A stretch of 64,000 nucleotides of DNA from Panacagrimonas sp052386745 (GTDB lineage: Bacteria > Pseudomonadota > Gammaproteobacteria > Nevskiales > Nevskiaceae), in the NCBI GenBank assembly GCA_052386745.1, contig JBQTJW010000022.1, forward strand, positions 1-64,000, read 5' to 3'. The translations under genes were made by a program, and so were the position numbers. A model generated the notes under the pieces. The model was given only the letters and a program-made list of their open reading frames with translations, made no database searches and was not told the origin of the DNA. The stretch's first letter is position 1. The number at the start of each line of letters is the position of its first letter. Below, piece by piece: positions 24,963-34,201 of the stretch.

Positions 24963-25436
24963 ATGAAGAAGCTTCTCGCCGTCGCAGCGCTCGCCGCGAT
25001 TCCCTTCACCAGCTTTGCCGATCAGGACGCCGGCTGCGGCGTCGGCACCCAGATTTGGAAGGGACAGAAGGGACTGCTGCCAAAGATCCTGGCGGCGACC
25101 ACCAATGGCACGCTCTACAACACGATCTCGATGACCTTCGGCGTGCTGGGCTGTTCCAGCGACGGCGTGGTCACTGCTGCAAACCGCCTGCCGATGTTCG
25201 CCGGCGCAAATCTCGACCAGCTTTCCGCCGAAATGGCTGCGGGCCAGGGCGAAACGCTGGAGAATCTGGCGGCGCTGTACAACGTGGAAATGGCTGATCG
25301 CGCGGCCTTCTACGCCATGACCCAGGCGCACTACGGCACGATCTTCGGTTCCTCCGAAGCCACTACTGCTGATGTGCTCACGGCCGTGGAAGCGGCCATG
25401 TCCAGCGACCCGCGTTTCGCACGCTATCTCGCCTGA
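24963..25436 (+). CDS. Secreted DUF3015 protein
   Basis: 157 residues with a clear signal peptide (MKKLLAVAALAAIPFTSFA). The mature protein starts DQDAGCGVGTQIWKGQKGLL and continues with NTISMTFGVLGCSSDGVV, the two-Cys pattern of DUF3015. AGGGAGA lies 8 bases before the ATG. DUF3015 genes commonly neighbour DUF4105 genes, as here. Function unknown. Confidence 0.88.
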   Translation: MKKLLAVAALAAIPFTSFADQDAGCGVGTQIWKGQKGLLPKILAATTNGTLYNTISMTFGVLGCSSDGVVTAANRLPMFAGANLDQLSAEMAAGQGETLENLAALYNVEMADRAAFYAMTQAHYGTIFGSSEATTADVLTAVEAAMSSDPRFARYLA

Positions 25437-25446
25437 AGTGAAGCAG

Positions 25447-27393
25447 GTGAAGAGCGGCGGCCTTCATGGCCGCCGTTTTTTTATGGGCGCCACCCTGGGC
25501 CTCTTGGCAACGTGCCCTCCGTTATGGGCTGCCGGGGATGCCAAGTACCTCGTCGAACTACAGGCGCAGGCCAAGGAGCAAAAACTCGCGGCCGACCCTG
25601 GCTGGCTGCGCCTGATGCATTACGAGCCGCGAAGTCTGAACAGCGGCTGGAAAAGCGCCGTCACCGATCGGGGTTTTTTCGCCGCCGCGAACGGAGTCCA
25701 TGAACCTGACGAGGAACTGGCTGCCGCTCTGGCTCTGTTCTTCAGCGACCAGATGCGCGACGACGAGCCCACCCAATGCCGGCTTCGTGCCCGCTACGGC
25801 TGGCTTAAGAAAAAGCTTGCGTTCGACGCCACCCGCCTGCCCGAACAGCCATGCACGCGATTCGATGCCTGGCGCGCCGGCCTGGACGTGCAGCAACTGG
25901 CGCTGGTGTTCGCCAGCGCCGACCTGGACGCGCCGTCCACTCTCTTCGGCCACACATTGCTGCGCTTGGACGCTCGCGGTCAGGCGCAGAGCGAGCGGCT
26001 GCTCGCATACGCGGTGAACTATGCAGCCCTGGTTGGTCCTGACGCCGGGATGCTCTACGCGCTGCGTGGCTTGGGTGGCGGATACGACGGCTATTTCGGC
26101 CTGTTCCCTTATTACGAGAAGGTAAAGGAATACGTCCGCATTGAGTACCGCGACCTGTGGGAATATCCGCTTGCGCTATCAGAGGACGACAGCGCCCGCC
26201 TGCTTGAACATCTCTGGGAGCTTCGCGGCATCGGGATCGCGTATTACTTTCTAAGCCGCAACTGTTCGTACCAGCTCTTGTCGGCGCTGGAAGCCGTTCG
26301 GCCGGACTTGCACCTCACACCTCGCTTTCGTTCGTTCCCGCCGTACGCAATCCCGCTCGACACGCTACGCCAACTGCAAGACCAGGGCCTGCTCGGAAAG
26401 CCGACCTACCGGCCCTCGCTCTCCCGCCAGCTTCTCGCGCGATACGCGCAGCTTCCGCCGCCCTTGCAGGATTGGACTCGCGACTATGCCGGGGAGCGCG
26501 CCGCACTTGAAGACACGCGGCTGAGCCAGGCTCCGCCGCAGGACCAGGCACACGCGCTGGAACTGGCGCACGAACTCCTTTACTTCCGCTTTCGCTCGGA
26601 CCAACTCGACCGCGATCGCGGGCTTCCGCTCGCCCGCGCGGCCCTGCTTCAGCGCAGTCGTATTCCATTACCGTCTGCCGCCGCAACGGCACCGCTGCCC
26701 GCGCAACCGCCGGAAGCGAGTCACCTGAGCGGGCGAACCAGCGTGGGTCTGCGTCGCACCGACGATGACCGGGCGCGGGCGCTGGTCAGTATCCGCCCGG
26801 CCTACCATGATCGCCTTGATCCATCGCATCACTATCTCGCCGCAGGCGAAATCCAGTTTCTGTCTCTGGACTTCGCGGCGGATGACGAACGGCTGCAGAT
26901 CGACCATGCCCGGATTCTGGCGATCGAAGCGATCGCGATACGCGACGCCCTTTTCCGGCCCTGGTCCTGGTTCGTCGATACTGGCCTGCGTCGGACTCAT
27001 CCCCATTCCTTCGAACCGGGCCGACTCGGCGCCTATTTTGACGGTGGTCGCGGCCTGGCATGGGGTCTGGGCGACCACGCCCAGGTTTTCGGCCTTGCAC
27101 AGATTTCCTTCGACGCCAATCGAGAACTGGATCGTGGCCGGGACCTGGCGGCTGGTGCGCGTCTGGGTCTCTCGGGACAGCTTGCCGGCGCGTTCGGCGC
27201 CGAGTTGCGTGCAAGTTGGCTCCAGGGCGTAGGCGACGCCGCCCGCGACCGTCGCAACGCCGGGGTGGGTTTGCAGTACTCCTGGCACGCGCGCAATGGC
27301 CTGCGACTTACCTGGCAGTTGGAACGGACCGAGTCCGAAGGAATCGTCCACACGGCGCAGTCGGTGGACGTTCGCTGGCTACATTACTTCTGA
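25447..27393 (+). CDS. DUF4105-family exported protein
   Basis: 648 residues from a GTG that yields a good signal peptide (MKSGGLHGRRFF, then MGATLGLLATC, ending LWA); an ATG 12 codons later would lose the positive N-terminus. DUF4105 core: LVFASADLDAPSTLFGHTLL, YFGLFPYYEKVKEYVRIEYR and FLSRNCSYQLLSALEAV with conserved His and Cys that give it a protease-like look. The last 200 residues alternate aromatic and polar residues and end in WLHYF, suggesting an outer-membrane beta-barrel. Follows the DUF3015 gene after a hairpin. Confidence 0.8.
   Translation: MKSGGLHGRRFFMGATLGLLATCPPLWAAGDAKYLVELQAQAKEQKLAADPGWLRLMHYEPRSLNSGWKSAVTDRGFFAAANGVHEPDEELAAALALFFSDQMRDDEPTQCRLRARYGWLKKKLAFDATRLPEQPCTRFDAWRAGLDVQQLALVFASADLDAPSTLFGHTLLRLDARGQAQSERLLAYAVNYAALVGPDAGMLYALRGLGGGYDGYFGLFPYYEKVKEYVRIEYRDLWEYPLALSEDDSARLLEHLWELRGIGIAYYFLSRNCSYQLLSALEAVRPDLHLTPRFRSFPPYAIPLDTLRQLQDQGLLGKPTYRPSLSRQLLARYAQLPPPLQDWTRDYAGERAALEDTRLSQAPPQDQAHALELAHELLYFRFRSDQLDRDRGLPLARAALLQRSRIPLPSAAATAPLPAQPPEASHLSGRTSVGLRRTDDDRARALVSIRPAYHDRLDPSHHYLAAGEIQFLSLDFAADDERLQIDHARILAIEAIAIRDALFRPWSWFVDTGLRRTHPHSFEPGRLGAYFDGGRGLAWGLGDHAQVFGLAQISFDANRELDRGRDLAAGARLGLSGQLAGAFGAELRASWLQGVGDAARDRRNAGVGLQYSWHARNGLRLTWQLERTESEGIVHTAQSVDVRWLHYF
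25455..25482 (+). terminator. Intrinsic terminator or attenuator between DUF3015 and DUF4105
   Basis: Eight-base stem at 25455-25462 and 25468-25475 (CGGCGGCC, loop TTCAT, GGCCGCCG) followed by seven T. It is a perfect intrinsic terminator for the DUF3015 gene, yet lies inside the probable start region of the DUF4105 gene, so readthrough or a separate promoter must serve the latter. Confidence 0.75.
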
Positions 27394-27412
27394 TGCGATT
27401 TCCGACCATTCA

Positions 27413-28207
27413 ATGAAGTCTGCCATCAAGCGCGAAGTCCGCAGGCTGCTGATCGCCACCGGCTACTTCACGCGCGTGCCCATCCCGGCCTGGGTGGGCT
27501 GGTCGGCGGACGAACTCAACCGGTCCGCGCGTTACTTCCCGCTGGTGGGCATGGGCGTGGGCCTCGTTGCGGCGGGCGCGCTGGGCGCTGCCTTCCAGGT
27601 GCTGCCCGCGATGCCCGCCGTCGTGCTGTCCATGATGGCCAGCATCCTGCTGACCGGCGCGTTCCACGAGGACGGCCTGGCCGACGCCGCCGACGGCTTC
27701 GGCGGCGGCTACGAGCGCGACCGCGTGCTGGCGATCATGCAGGACTCGCGCATCGGCAGCTTCGGTGCCATCGCCCTGGTGGTGGTCCTTCTCGCCAAGT
27801 TCGCGGCGCTCCTCGAACTTGCCCGCGTCAACCTCGCATTCGCCATGATCGCCCTGGCCATCGCGCACGCGGCTTCGCGCGGCGCCGCGCTCGCCGTCAT
27901 GGCCGCGCTGCCGTACGTGCGCGTCGATGGCCCCGCCAAGGCCAAGCCGGTGGCCGAAGGCATCGGCCCGGCGGAATGGGGCTCGGGCCTGCTGCTGGGC
28001 GCGCTGCCGCTGGCCATGGCGCTGGCCCTGAACGCCGTTCCTGCACAGGCCGCGGCGCTTGTGCTGGGGGTGAGCCTCGCCGTCCCGGTTGTCGCCGTGC
28101 GCTACTTCAGGCGGCGCATCGGCGGCTACACCGGCGACTGCCTGGGCGCGGTGCAGCAGGTGGCCGAACTGGCCATCTACCTCGCGCTCTGCGTGCGCGT
28201 CGCGTGA
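27413..28207 (+). CDS. cobS: Adenosylcobinamide-GDP ribazoletransferase
   Basis: 264-residue membrane protein that joins adenosylcobinamide-GDP with alpha-ribazole (phosphate) in the last steps of cobalamin assembly. Family marks are FTRVPIPAWVGW near the N-terminus, LTGAFHEDGLADAADGFGGG (about 85-104) and DSRIGSFGAIALV. About six hydrophobic segments. It overlaps cobC by four bases (GTGA). No other cobalamin gene and no B12 riboswitch are seen in the window. Confidence 0.93.
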   Translation: MKSAIKREVRRLLIATGYFTRVPIPAWVGWSADELNRSARYFPLVGMGVGLVAAGALGAAFQVLPAMPAVVLSMMASILLTGAFHEDGLADAADGFGGGYERDRVLAIMQDSRIGSFGAIALVVVLLAKFAALLELARVNLAFAMIALAIAHAASRGAALAVMAALPYVRVDGPAKAKPVAEGIGPAEWGSGLLLGALPLAMALALNAVPAQAAALVLGVSLAVPVVAVRYFRRRIGGYTGDCLGAVQQVAELAIYLALCVRVA

Positions 28208-28749
28208 CGCAGCTGTTCCTGTTGCGGCACCTGCCGGTGATGCTCGCGCCCGGCATCTGCTACGGCGCCAGCGATGTCCCCGTCCAGGCCGCCACGCCCG
28301 GAATGCTGGCCGGGCTCCGTGCCCGGGTGCCTGTCAATGCCAGAATCCTCAGCAGCCCGCTATCCCGCTGCCGCGTGCTGGCAGAGGGCCTGGCATCGCC
28401 GGGCACCCGCATCCACCTGGATGCGCGCTTGCAGGAAATCGATTTTGGCGCCTGGGAAATGCAGCCGTTCGACGCCATCGACCGGCGCCTGATCGACGCC
28501 TGGGCCACCGACCCCTGGCACTTCGCACCCCCTGGCGGCGAGAGTGCCCAGCATATGAGCCAGCGTGTGCTGGAGGCCCTGCACGAGGCACTGGCCGATG
28601 CGCCGGAGTTCCTCCTGCTGGTCTCCCACGGCGGCCCGCTGCGGGTCATCCAGGGGAGCGTGCTCGGCCTTCCCCAGGCGGACTGGCTGGCGCTGCCGTG
28701 TCTGCCCGGCGCCCTCACGCGCCTTGACGCGCCGTGGGGAATGGGCTGA
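28204..28749 (+). CDS. cobC: Alpha-ribazole phosphatase-like histidine phosphatase
   Basis: 181 residues of the phosphoglycerate-mutase superfamily: phospho-His site LFLLRHLPVMLAPGICYG (with Leu where Gly or Thr is usual after the His), QEIDFGAWEMQPFDAI, and second His in LLLVSHGGPLRVIQG. GTG start inside the cobS stop. The neighbour supports dephosphorylation of alpha-ribazole 5'-phosphate or cobalamin 5'-phosphate. Confidence 0.85.
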   Translation: MTQLFLLRHLPVMLAPGICYGASDVPVQAATPGMLAGLRARVPVNARILSSPLSRCRVLAEGLASPGTRIHLDARLQEIDFGAWEMQPFDAIDRRLIDAWATDPWHFAPPGGESAQHMSQRVLEALHEALADAPEFLLLVSHGGPLRVIQGSVLGLPQADWLALPCLPGALTRLDAPWGMG

Positions 28750-28763
28750 CCGCCCGCAGGCTC

Positions 28764-29594
28764 TCAGTCGATAGCCGAGTACGCCACGCCCTGCACCGAG
28801 TGCAGGCGCCCGTCGTCAAGGCACAGTGCCGTGAGCCGCCCGCCCCAGATGCTGCCCGTGTCCAGCCCGTAGACCGAGTGCTCCGGCCACTCCACGCTGC
28901 CCAGCGTGGACCAGTGACCGAACACCACCGTCTCGCCCGCGCTGCGCCGGCCCGGTACCTGGAACCACGGCATCAGCCCGGCTGGCTGGCGGCCCGGCGC
29001 GCACTTGGCGCGCAGGTCCAGCGTGCCGTCCGCCGTGCAATACCGCATGCGGGTCAGGCAGTTGACGACAAACCGCTGACGACGCGCCCCCTTGAGCGCC
29101 GCCGTCCACTGGTCCGGCTGGTCGCCGTACATGCCGGCAAAAAACGAGCGTCGCCGGATCGGGTGACGCAGCACCGCGCCCAGCTCGTCGGCCATCTGCA
29201 GCGCGTCGTCGCCGCTCCATTGCGGCGGCAGGCCGGCGTGCACCAGCAGCATGCCGCTGCCCGGGTCGCGGTAGGCCAGCGGCTGCTGCGCCAGCCAGTC
29301 GATGAGTTCTTCGCGGTCCCTAGCGGCCAGCACCGCGTCCAGGGTATCGCGCCGGCCGGGCTTGCCGCCCTCGGCCACCGCCAGCAGGTGCAGGTCGTGG
29401 TTGCCCAGCACCGTCATGGCCGCGCCCCCCAGCGAGCGGACCAGGCGCAGCGTCTCCAGCGACTTCGGCCCCCGGTTCACCAGGTCGCCACAGAACAGCA
29501 GGCGGTCCCGGTCCGCCCGGAAGGCAATGTGAGCCAGCAGGGCCTGCAGCTCGTCAAAACAGCCCTGGACATCGCCAACGGCATAAGAGGACAT
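28764..29594 (-). CDS. apaH: Diadenosine tetraphosphatase, symmetrical
   Basis: 276 residues of the calcineurin-like phosphoesterase family. Metal-site motifs: YAVGDVQGCFDEL (Asp8), LFCGDLVNRGPKSLETL (36-52) and VLGNHDLHLLAV (GNHD 64-67), then MLLVHAGLPPQW and VVFGHWSTLG. Splits Ap4A to ADP and also decaps Np4-capped RNA in E. coli. Converges on cobC. Confidence 0.95.
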   Translation of the reverse strand: MSSYAVGDVQGCFDELQALLAHIAFRADRDRLLFCGDLVNRGPKSLETLRLVRSLGGAAMTVLGNHDLHLLAVAEGGKPGRRDTLDAVLAARDREELIDWLAQQPLAYRDPGSGMLLVHAGLPPQWSGDDALQMADELGAVLRHPIRRRSFFAGMYGDQPDQWTAALKGARRQRFVVNCLTRMRYCTADGTLDLRAKCAPGRQPAGLMPWFQVPGRRSAGETVVFGHWSTLGSVEWPEHSVYGLDTGSIWGGRLTALCLDDGRLHSVQGVAYSAID

Positions 29595-29792
29595 CTTCTA
29601 TAGAGCAGGAGAACTGGGCGTGGGTCGCCGGGTGGCGGGATGGCGGAAGGGTAGCGTGAACCGCGAGCCAGCCATATCGCCCGGGCGGCGACGCCTTGCC
29701 AGGTCTATGGCGCTGCCTGCGCGGGCCGAGCAATGAAACCCGCGGCCAGGGCCGTGGCGACGCATCCGCGCACGGCACACCCGCCGTCCAGG

Positions 29793-30992
29793 TCAGCCGG
29801 CGGCCGGTACGGCCAACGATTTTTCGGCCACGATGAACAGCGAGGTCAGGATCAGGACCGGGGCAATCGGAAGCCCCACAAAGTTGGTGAGCAGGGATAC
29901 CAGCGAGACCGACCACAACACGGCCACGGCACCCGCTTCGATCCGGTTCATGCGCAATCCCGGATAGGCCGCTGCGCACAGGACCAGCGCGCCTTCCACG
30001 ACGGGAAAATCGTAGTTGTGCAGGTAGGGCGACACCATCGTGGTGGCCACGGCCAGGATCAGGATGTCCCAGGGACTGATCTCGCGCCGCTCCCGTGTCC
30101 GCCGCAGATAGTTGGCGAACGTCGCAAGCGCCAGGACGGCGAACCCCGCGTGCGCGACGTAGGCGGCGGTGGTGTCTAGTCCAAGCAGGCGTCCGCTGTT
30201 GAAAGCGGAAGGAATCATCAGCATCCCGATGCCTGTCCCGCGGTGCAGCGTGACCTGCTGATCGGGCAGGGAATGGACGATGAACAGGTCCCACGCCTGC
30301 CAGCCCCACAAAGCGACCGGTAACAGGCAAACCAGAACGACCGTTACCGCCGCGCTGGCAACGGTCTTCCAATGGCCGCGCACCATCAGCAGGACCGGAA
30401 TCAGCAGCCCGAGAATGGGCTTGTACGCGAGCAGGCCGAACAGCATCCCCGCGATCACGGGCCGCGTGGACGACAGCCGGAGCCCGCCGATGAGCAACGC
30501 GGCGCTCAAGAGTCCGTTCTGGCCTGCCGCAAGGTTGAACGCCGTCATGGGCGCAGCAAGCGCGAGCAGGACCGGCCACCGGCAAAACCGCGGGGCGGCA
30601 ACCGCCGCGAGAAATGCCACTACCCCGAGCGTTGACCACAACAGCAGTGCGACGGGGTAGGGCAGCAGCGCCAGGGCCGCAACCATCGGCAGCGCCGGCG
30701 GCGGATACAGGAAAGAGTTGAAGCCGATGCCGGGAATGGCTTCCTTCTGCGCCGCGGTGAATGCCGTGTTGTCGTAGATGTCGCCGATCCGGCCTTCCAG
30801 GCAGAGCTGGCCGGCCGTCCAGAAATTGTAGGCATCACGTCCCAGCGGTTGCCCGCGGCTGAGTTGATCGCTGAGGTAAGGCCACTGATCGAACGCCACG
30901 ACGAGCAGCGCAAAAGGCAGCAGCGCAATCGCTGCATAAAGCAGGACGCGCTCAAGAGTTCCTTTGTCCTGGGGCAGGCCGAGAGATTTCAT
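29793..30992 (-). CDS. Polytopic GT87/DUF2029-type glycosyltransferase
   Basis: 399 residues with around ten membrane helices. The first periplasmic loop has GRDAYNFWTAGQLCLEGRIG and later NSFLYPPPALPMV, both typical of the DUF2029/GT87 family, whose known members use polyprenyl-phosphate-mannose as donor. The acidic residue in RDAYNFW would be the GT-C catalytic candidate. The ATG overlaps the stop of the gene before it (ATGA), making it the last gene of an operon. Acceptor unknown. Confidence 0.78.
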   Translation of the reverse strand: MKSLGLPQDKGTLERVLLYAAIALLPFALLVVAFDQWPYLSDQLSRGQPLGRDAYNFWTAGQLCLEGRIGDIYDNTAFTAAQKEAIPGIGFNSFLYPPPALPMVAALALLPYPVALLLWSTLGVVAFLAAVAAPRFCRWPVLLALAAPMTAFNLAAGQNGLLSAALLIGGLRLSSTRPVIAGMLFGLLAYKPILGLLIPVLLMVRGHWKTVASAAVTVVLVCLLPVALWGWQAWDLFIVHSLPDQQVTLHRGTGIGMLMIPSAFNSGRLLGLDTTAAYVAHAGFAVLALATFANYLRRTRERREISPWDILILAVATTMVSPYLHNYDFPVVEGALVLCAAAYPGLRMNRIEAGAVAVLWSVSLVSLLTNFVGLPIAPVLILTSLFIVAEKSLAVPAAG

Positions 30993-32836
30993 CGCGGACT
31001 GGCCGCGGCCTGTCCCGTTCGAACTGCCGGCGATGTCGCCAACACCCGGTACAGCCGCCAGGGCGCATCGGCGGGACCATGCAGCGCAATGGGTTCAAGC
31101 CAGTCCGGAGCCTCACCGTCCGCTACCCGCTTTGCCAGTGAAGGCTTGCCTGCTGTGCCACCAAGCTGTTTTTGAAAGTTTGTGCAGCCCAGCACGTACT
31201 CGATACCGCGTTTCCCGATGATGGCTCGCGCGGTCCGATCGTCCGTGTCCAGCCAGGCGCGGTAGTTGTCGAGGATCCCTTGCACGTTGTGGTGGTAAGG
31301 GCCCGCAATCACCCGATGATGCGTGCGGTACAGCAGTTCCGGGCCACTGAATACCGGTGCGAGCATCGTGGCCGGTGGAAGGGCATTCAACTCGTTTGCA
31401 ACGTCCTTGAGAGGGCAGACGATGGGCTTTCGCGCCGGCTCCAGTTCAGCCATGCCGATGGCGGCGCCGATCACGATCGGCCCCAGCAGGGTCAGCGCCA
31501 CCCCCACCCATTGCTCGCGCAGGGGCAGATGGGCCGTTTTGCCATCGGAAAATACCCGTAGCCGGCCCGCACCGATGCCGAAGGCCAGCGCCGCCATGAC
31601 GCTGGCTGCGGCTCCCATCCGCACGTGCCACGCGCCCAAGACTGCGTAGGCGAGAATGGCCAGGCATAGCACCAGCATCCACAGGCGACGGTCGCGCCAG
31701 GCTGCCCGTCCCATCAGGGCCGCCGCTACCAATGGAACCACGGCATAGGCCACCCAACCGGAGGGCTCCCCCACGCTTTTCAGTTCCCGGATCGTGTCCC
31801 AGAACAAGGGCTTGAGCTGTGCCGGCATCAGCCCGGAGGGTCCATCCAGCGCGCCGGGCACCAACCGCAGCCAGGCTGCGGCCGCAGCGACCGCGGCAAC
31901 GGCCGTCGCGGGAAGGCTCAGGCGCAGCGGGGCGCGCGCTGCCGCCAAGGCATCTGCCAGGACCGTAACCACTGCAAGGAGGCCACAGAAAAGCAGCCAC
32001 GACAGGCTGATATGGTCCAGTGCCCAGGCGTCGAACGTCGGTGGGGGAGGATCGATGGCCCAGCCCATGCCCATGACCAGCGCCATGCCCAGCGCCAGCG
32101 GCCAGACCGGTGCACCGTGCGGCGGCTCCAGCCGCATCGCCGCACGGACGGCGGCCAGCGACACCACGAAGGGCATCGTTTCCGGCGAAATCCACACGGC
32201 CAGACCCAGGCACAGTCCGCCGGCCAGGGTTATCAAAAAATTGTCGTGGGCAGTGGTTCGCAGCAGGCAGGCCGCGGCTGCGGCAAGCGGCACCAGCATG
32301 AAGATGTGATGGGTGATCTGGATCAGCTGCCCATAGCCCAGCACGGAAGAATTGGTGGCCAGCAAGAGGCCTGTGATTGCCGCGCTGCGCAGTGGCGAGA
32401 CGTTGGACACCGCCAGGGCCACCAGCAGCGCCAAGGCCAGCATGCTCAGGCAGGTCAGCAGCGCGCCAGCCCAGATCAGTGCCGCCGCTTCATCCAGCCC
32501 CAACGCGGCCAGCAGCCGGTGAAGCTGCCAGACGGTCCACGAATGGGGCAGCGACCAGTGCACCTGGTTGCCCGACGGGGCGTTGTCCCGCGCCACCAGG
32601 CTGAAACCCTCGCCGTCGACCCGATCTCCCAGCAGCACCAGCTTGTAGTAGCTGTCCGGGTTGGGAAATTTTGCGGCGGCCACGTCTGCGTACTGCATGA
32701 CGCCACTGCGGAGCACCGCAACGGCCATCATGAGGGTGGCGACGGCCAGGCATAGGCGACGTGACCAGGTAAAGGGTTTTTGCACAACGTGTCGTGATGC
32801 CTGAGGGGTGAGGGTGGAAGGGTGCACGAGGGTCAT
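30989..32836 (-). CDS. Large polytopic membrane protein, GT-C-like
   Basis: 615 residues. About 11-12 hydrophobic helices, one N-terminal periplasmic loop with NPDSYYKLVLLGDRVDGEGF and HWSLPHSWTVWQLH, and a soluble C-terminal domain of about 130 residues (GPELLYRTHHRVIAGPYHHN, DDRTARAIIGKRGIEYVLGC). The layout and the acidic residues of the first loop resemble STT3/PMT-like GT-C transferases, but no family can be named with certainty. Tight linkage to the GT87-like gene supports a role in periplasmic sugar transfer. Confidence 0.65.
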   Translation of the reverse strand: MTLVHPSTLTPQASRHVVQKPFTWSRRLCLAVATLMMAVAVLRSGVMQYADVAAAKFPNPDSYYKLVLLGDRVDGEGFSLVARDNAPSGNQVHWSLPHSWTVWQLHRLLAALGLDEAAALIWAGALLTCLSMLALALLVALAVSNVSPLRSAAITGLLLATNSSVLGYGQLIQITHHIFMLVPLAAAAACLLRTTAHDNFLITLAGGLCLGLAVWISPETMPFVVSLAAVRAAMRLEPPHGAPVWPLALGMALVMGMGWAIDPPPPTFDAWALDHISLSWLLFCGLLAVVTVLADALAAARAPLRLSLPATAVAAVAAAAAWLRLVPGALDGPSGLMPAQLKPLFWDTIRELKSVGEPSGWVAYAVVPLVAAALMGRAAWRDRRLWMLVLCLAILAYAVLGAWHVRMGAAASVMAALAFGIGAGRLRVFSDGKTAHLPLREQWVGVALTLLGPIVIGAAIGMAELEPARKPIVCPLKDVANELNALPPATMLAPVFSGPELLYRTHHRVIAGPYHHNVQGILDNYRAWLDTDDRTARAIIGKRGIEYVLGCTNFQKQLGGTAGKPSLAKRVADGEAPDWLEPIALHGPADAPWRLYRVLATSPAVRTGQAAASPR

Positions 32837-32915
32837 GACGTGTGCCGGGAGTAATGGATGTTGCCGCTCGATTCCGCGCAGAATCGATGGCAGGTTGGGG
32901 ATGGAGCGTGACGAC

Positions 32916-33263
32916 TCAGCTACTGCTGATCGCTATTCCAGCCGTAATGACCAGAACGCCGACCATTTGGCGAACGTCGGGAATTTCGCCCAGCACTGCC
33001 CAAGCGGCAAATGGCACGGCAATAAAGCTCAAGGACATGAACAGGTATGCGCGCCCCACCGGCACGTGCCGAAGTACGAAAACCCAGGCGATGGTTGCCG
33101 TCGCATAGAGCACGAGGGCAGACAGGAACCAGGGGTTCGCAAACAGGGCAAGAATGCTGGAGATCGAGAGTTCGCCGGCTGTGCGGCTTGCGATCTTGAA
33201 CAGCAGTTGCCCGGCGCTGATGGCCAGGGGCACCAGGATCAGCGCCGCCGTTGTCCAGTTCAC
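32916..33263 (-). CDS. SMR/EamA-type four-helix transporter, possible lipid-sugar flippase
   Basis: 115 residues, four membrane helices. LVPLAISAGQLLFKIASR and HVPVGRAYLFMSLSFIAVP are like ArnE/ArnF and other small multidrug-resistance relatives that flip polyprenyl-phosphate sugars. GTG start overlapping the methyltransferase stop (GTGA). Gene order with GT2 and GT-C genes suggests it moves the lipid-linked sugar across the membrane; this is inference from context. Confidence 0.75.
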   Translation of the reverse strand: MNWTTAALILVPLAISAGQLLFKIASRTAGELSISSILALFANPWFLSALVLYATATIAWVFVLRHVPVGRAYLFMSLSFIAVPFAAWAVLGEIPDVRQMVGVLVITAGIAISSS

Positions 33264-33976
33264 GGCGCACCCTTCCCAATCTGGTCCCTGTCCTCGCGGT
33301 AGTAGAGATCACGCTGGATATCCACGCATTCGTACTGGGCAGGAATCGGGATGAGTGCCCGCAACAGGGTCTCGGGGTAGGCAAAAAAATTCAGGTGCGG
33401 ATTGAACGTGAATCGAGTCTCCCGCTCTCGAGGAACCACGATGATCAGGCGTCGGCGGGCGACTCTTCTCAGTTCTGAGAGGGCCAGCCGATAGTCGAGG
33501 ATGTGCTCCAGTACGTGGGTGCAGATCACGGTATCGAACTCGCCGTCGGCAAATGGCAGCGCCTCCACCTTCGCCGGAAGCATCTCGATGCCGGGTAGGA
33601 GCGGATCGTCCAGGACGAAATCGACACCCACCAGGCGCTTCAAGTTGCTGCCGTTGCGGTTCTGGATGCGGGTCAGCAAGTAACCGGTTCCACAGCCCAC
33701 GTCACAAACGGACTCGCCCACCACGTTATCTAAGATCTTCGCGAGGCAAGACTCGGAATTGTCCGTCTGGTTGTGAACACGTGGATGCGCTCGATAGATT
33801 GCTTCGTACTCCTCGGCGGTGACGAAGGGAGCGCGCCGGCGAAAATCGGCAAGGTCGACGATATGTTGTCCCCAGATCCGTGCCGCAGGCACCCGAAACA
33901 GCGCGCTGTCCTTCACGACCGGCGGAACAAGTTCTTCCAGAATGAACCGGAGCCAGTTGGATGTTTCGCGGCGCAT
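33260..33976 (-). CDS. SAM-dependent methyltransferase (class I)
   Basis: 238 residues. SAM site ESVCDVGCGTGYLLTRI (about 88-104), acidic strand end LVGVDFV, motif EALPFADGEFDTVICTHVLE and RRRLIIVVPRE follow the Methyltransf_11 order. No membrane segment. First gene of the operon with the small transporter; divergent from the GT2 gene over 225 bases. It could methylate a sugar or lipid carrier, but the substrate is unknown. Confidence 0.82.
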   Translation of the reverse strand: MRRETSNWLRFILEELVPPVVKDSALFRVPAARIWGQHIVDLADFRRRAPFVTAEEYEAIYRAHPRVHNQTDNSESCLAKILDNVVGESVCDVGCGTGYLLTRIQNRNGSNLKRLVGVDFVLDDPLLPGIEMLPAKVEALPFADGEFDTVICTHVLEHILDYRLALSELRRVARRRLIIVVPRERETRFTFNPHLNFFAYPETLLRALIPIPAQYECVDIQRDLYYREDRDQIGKGAP

Positions 33977-34201
33977 GGTCTGTCTCGGCTTCCTGCCTGT
34001 CGGTGGATTTGAATTTGCACAACGAACGTGCGGACGATAGTGGAGCCTCGTCGCGCCGTGGACAAACGCCGGACAGATGGTCAGACGGGGCCCGGTTGCG
34101 GTCCGTCGCCCGTAGCGACCGCATGTCGGAATGACACGAACGGCAGGTTTGGTGCGGCCTACCGTGGGCGCATCGAGTTGAAGCCTGCACTGGAGTCCAG
34201 A

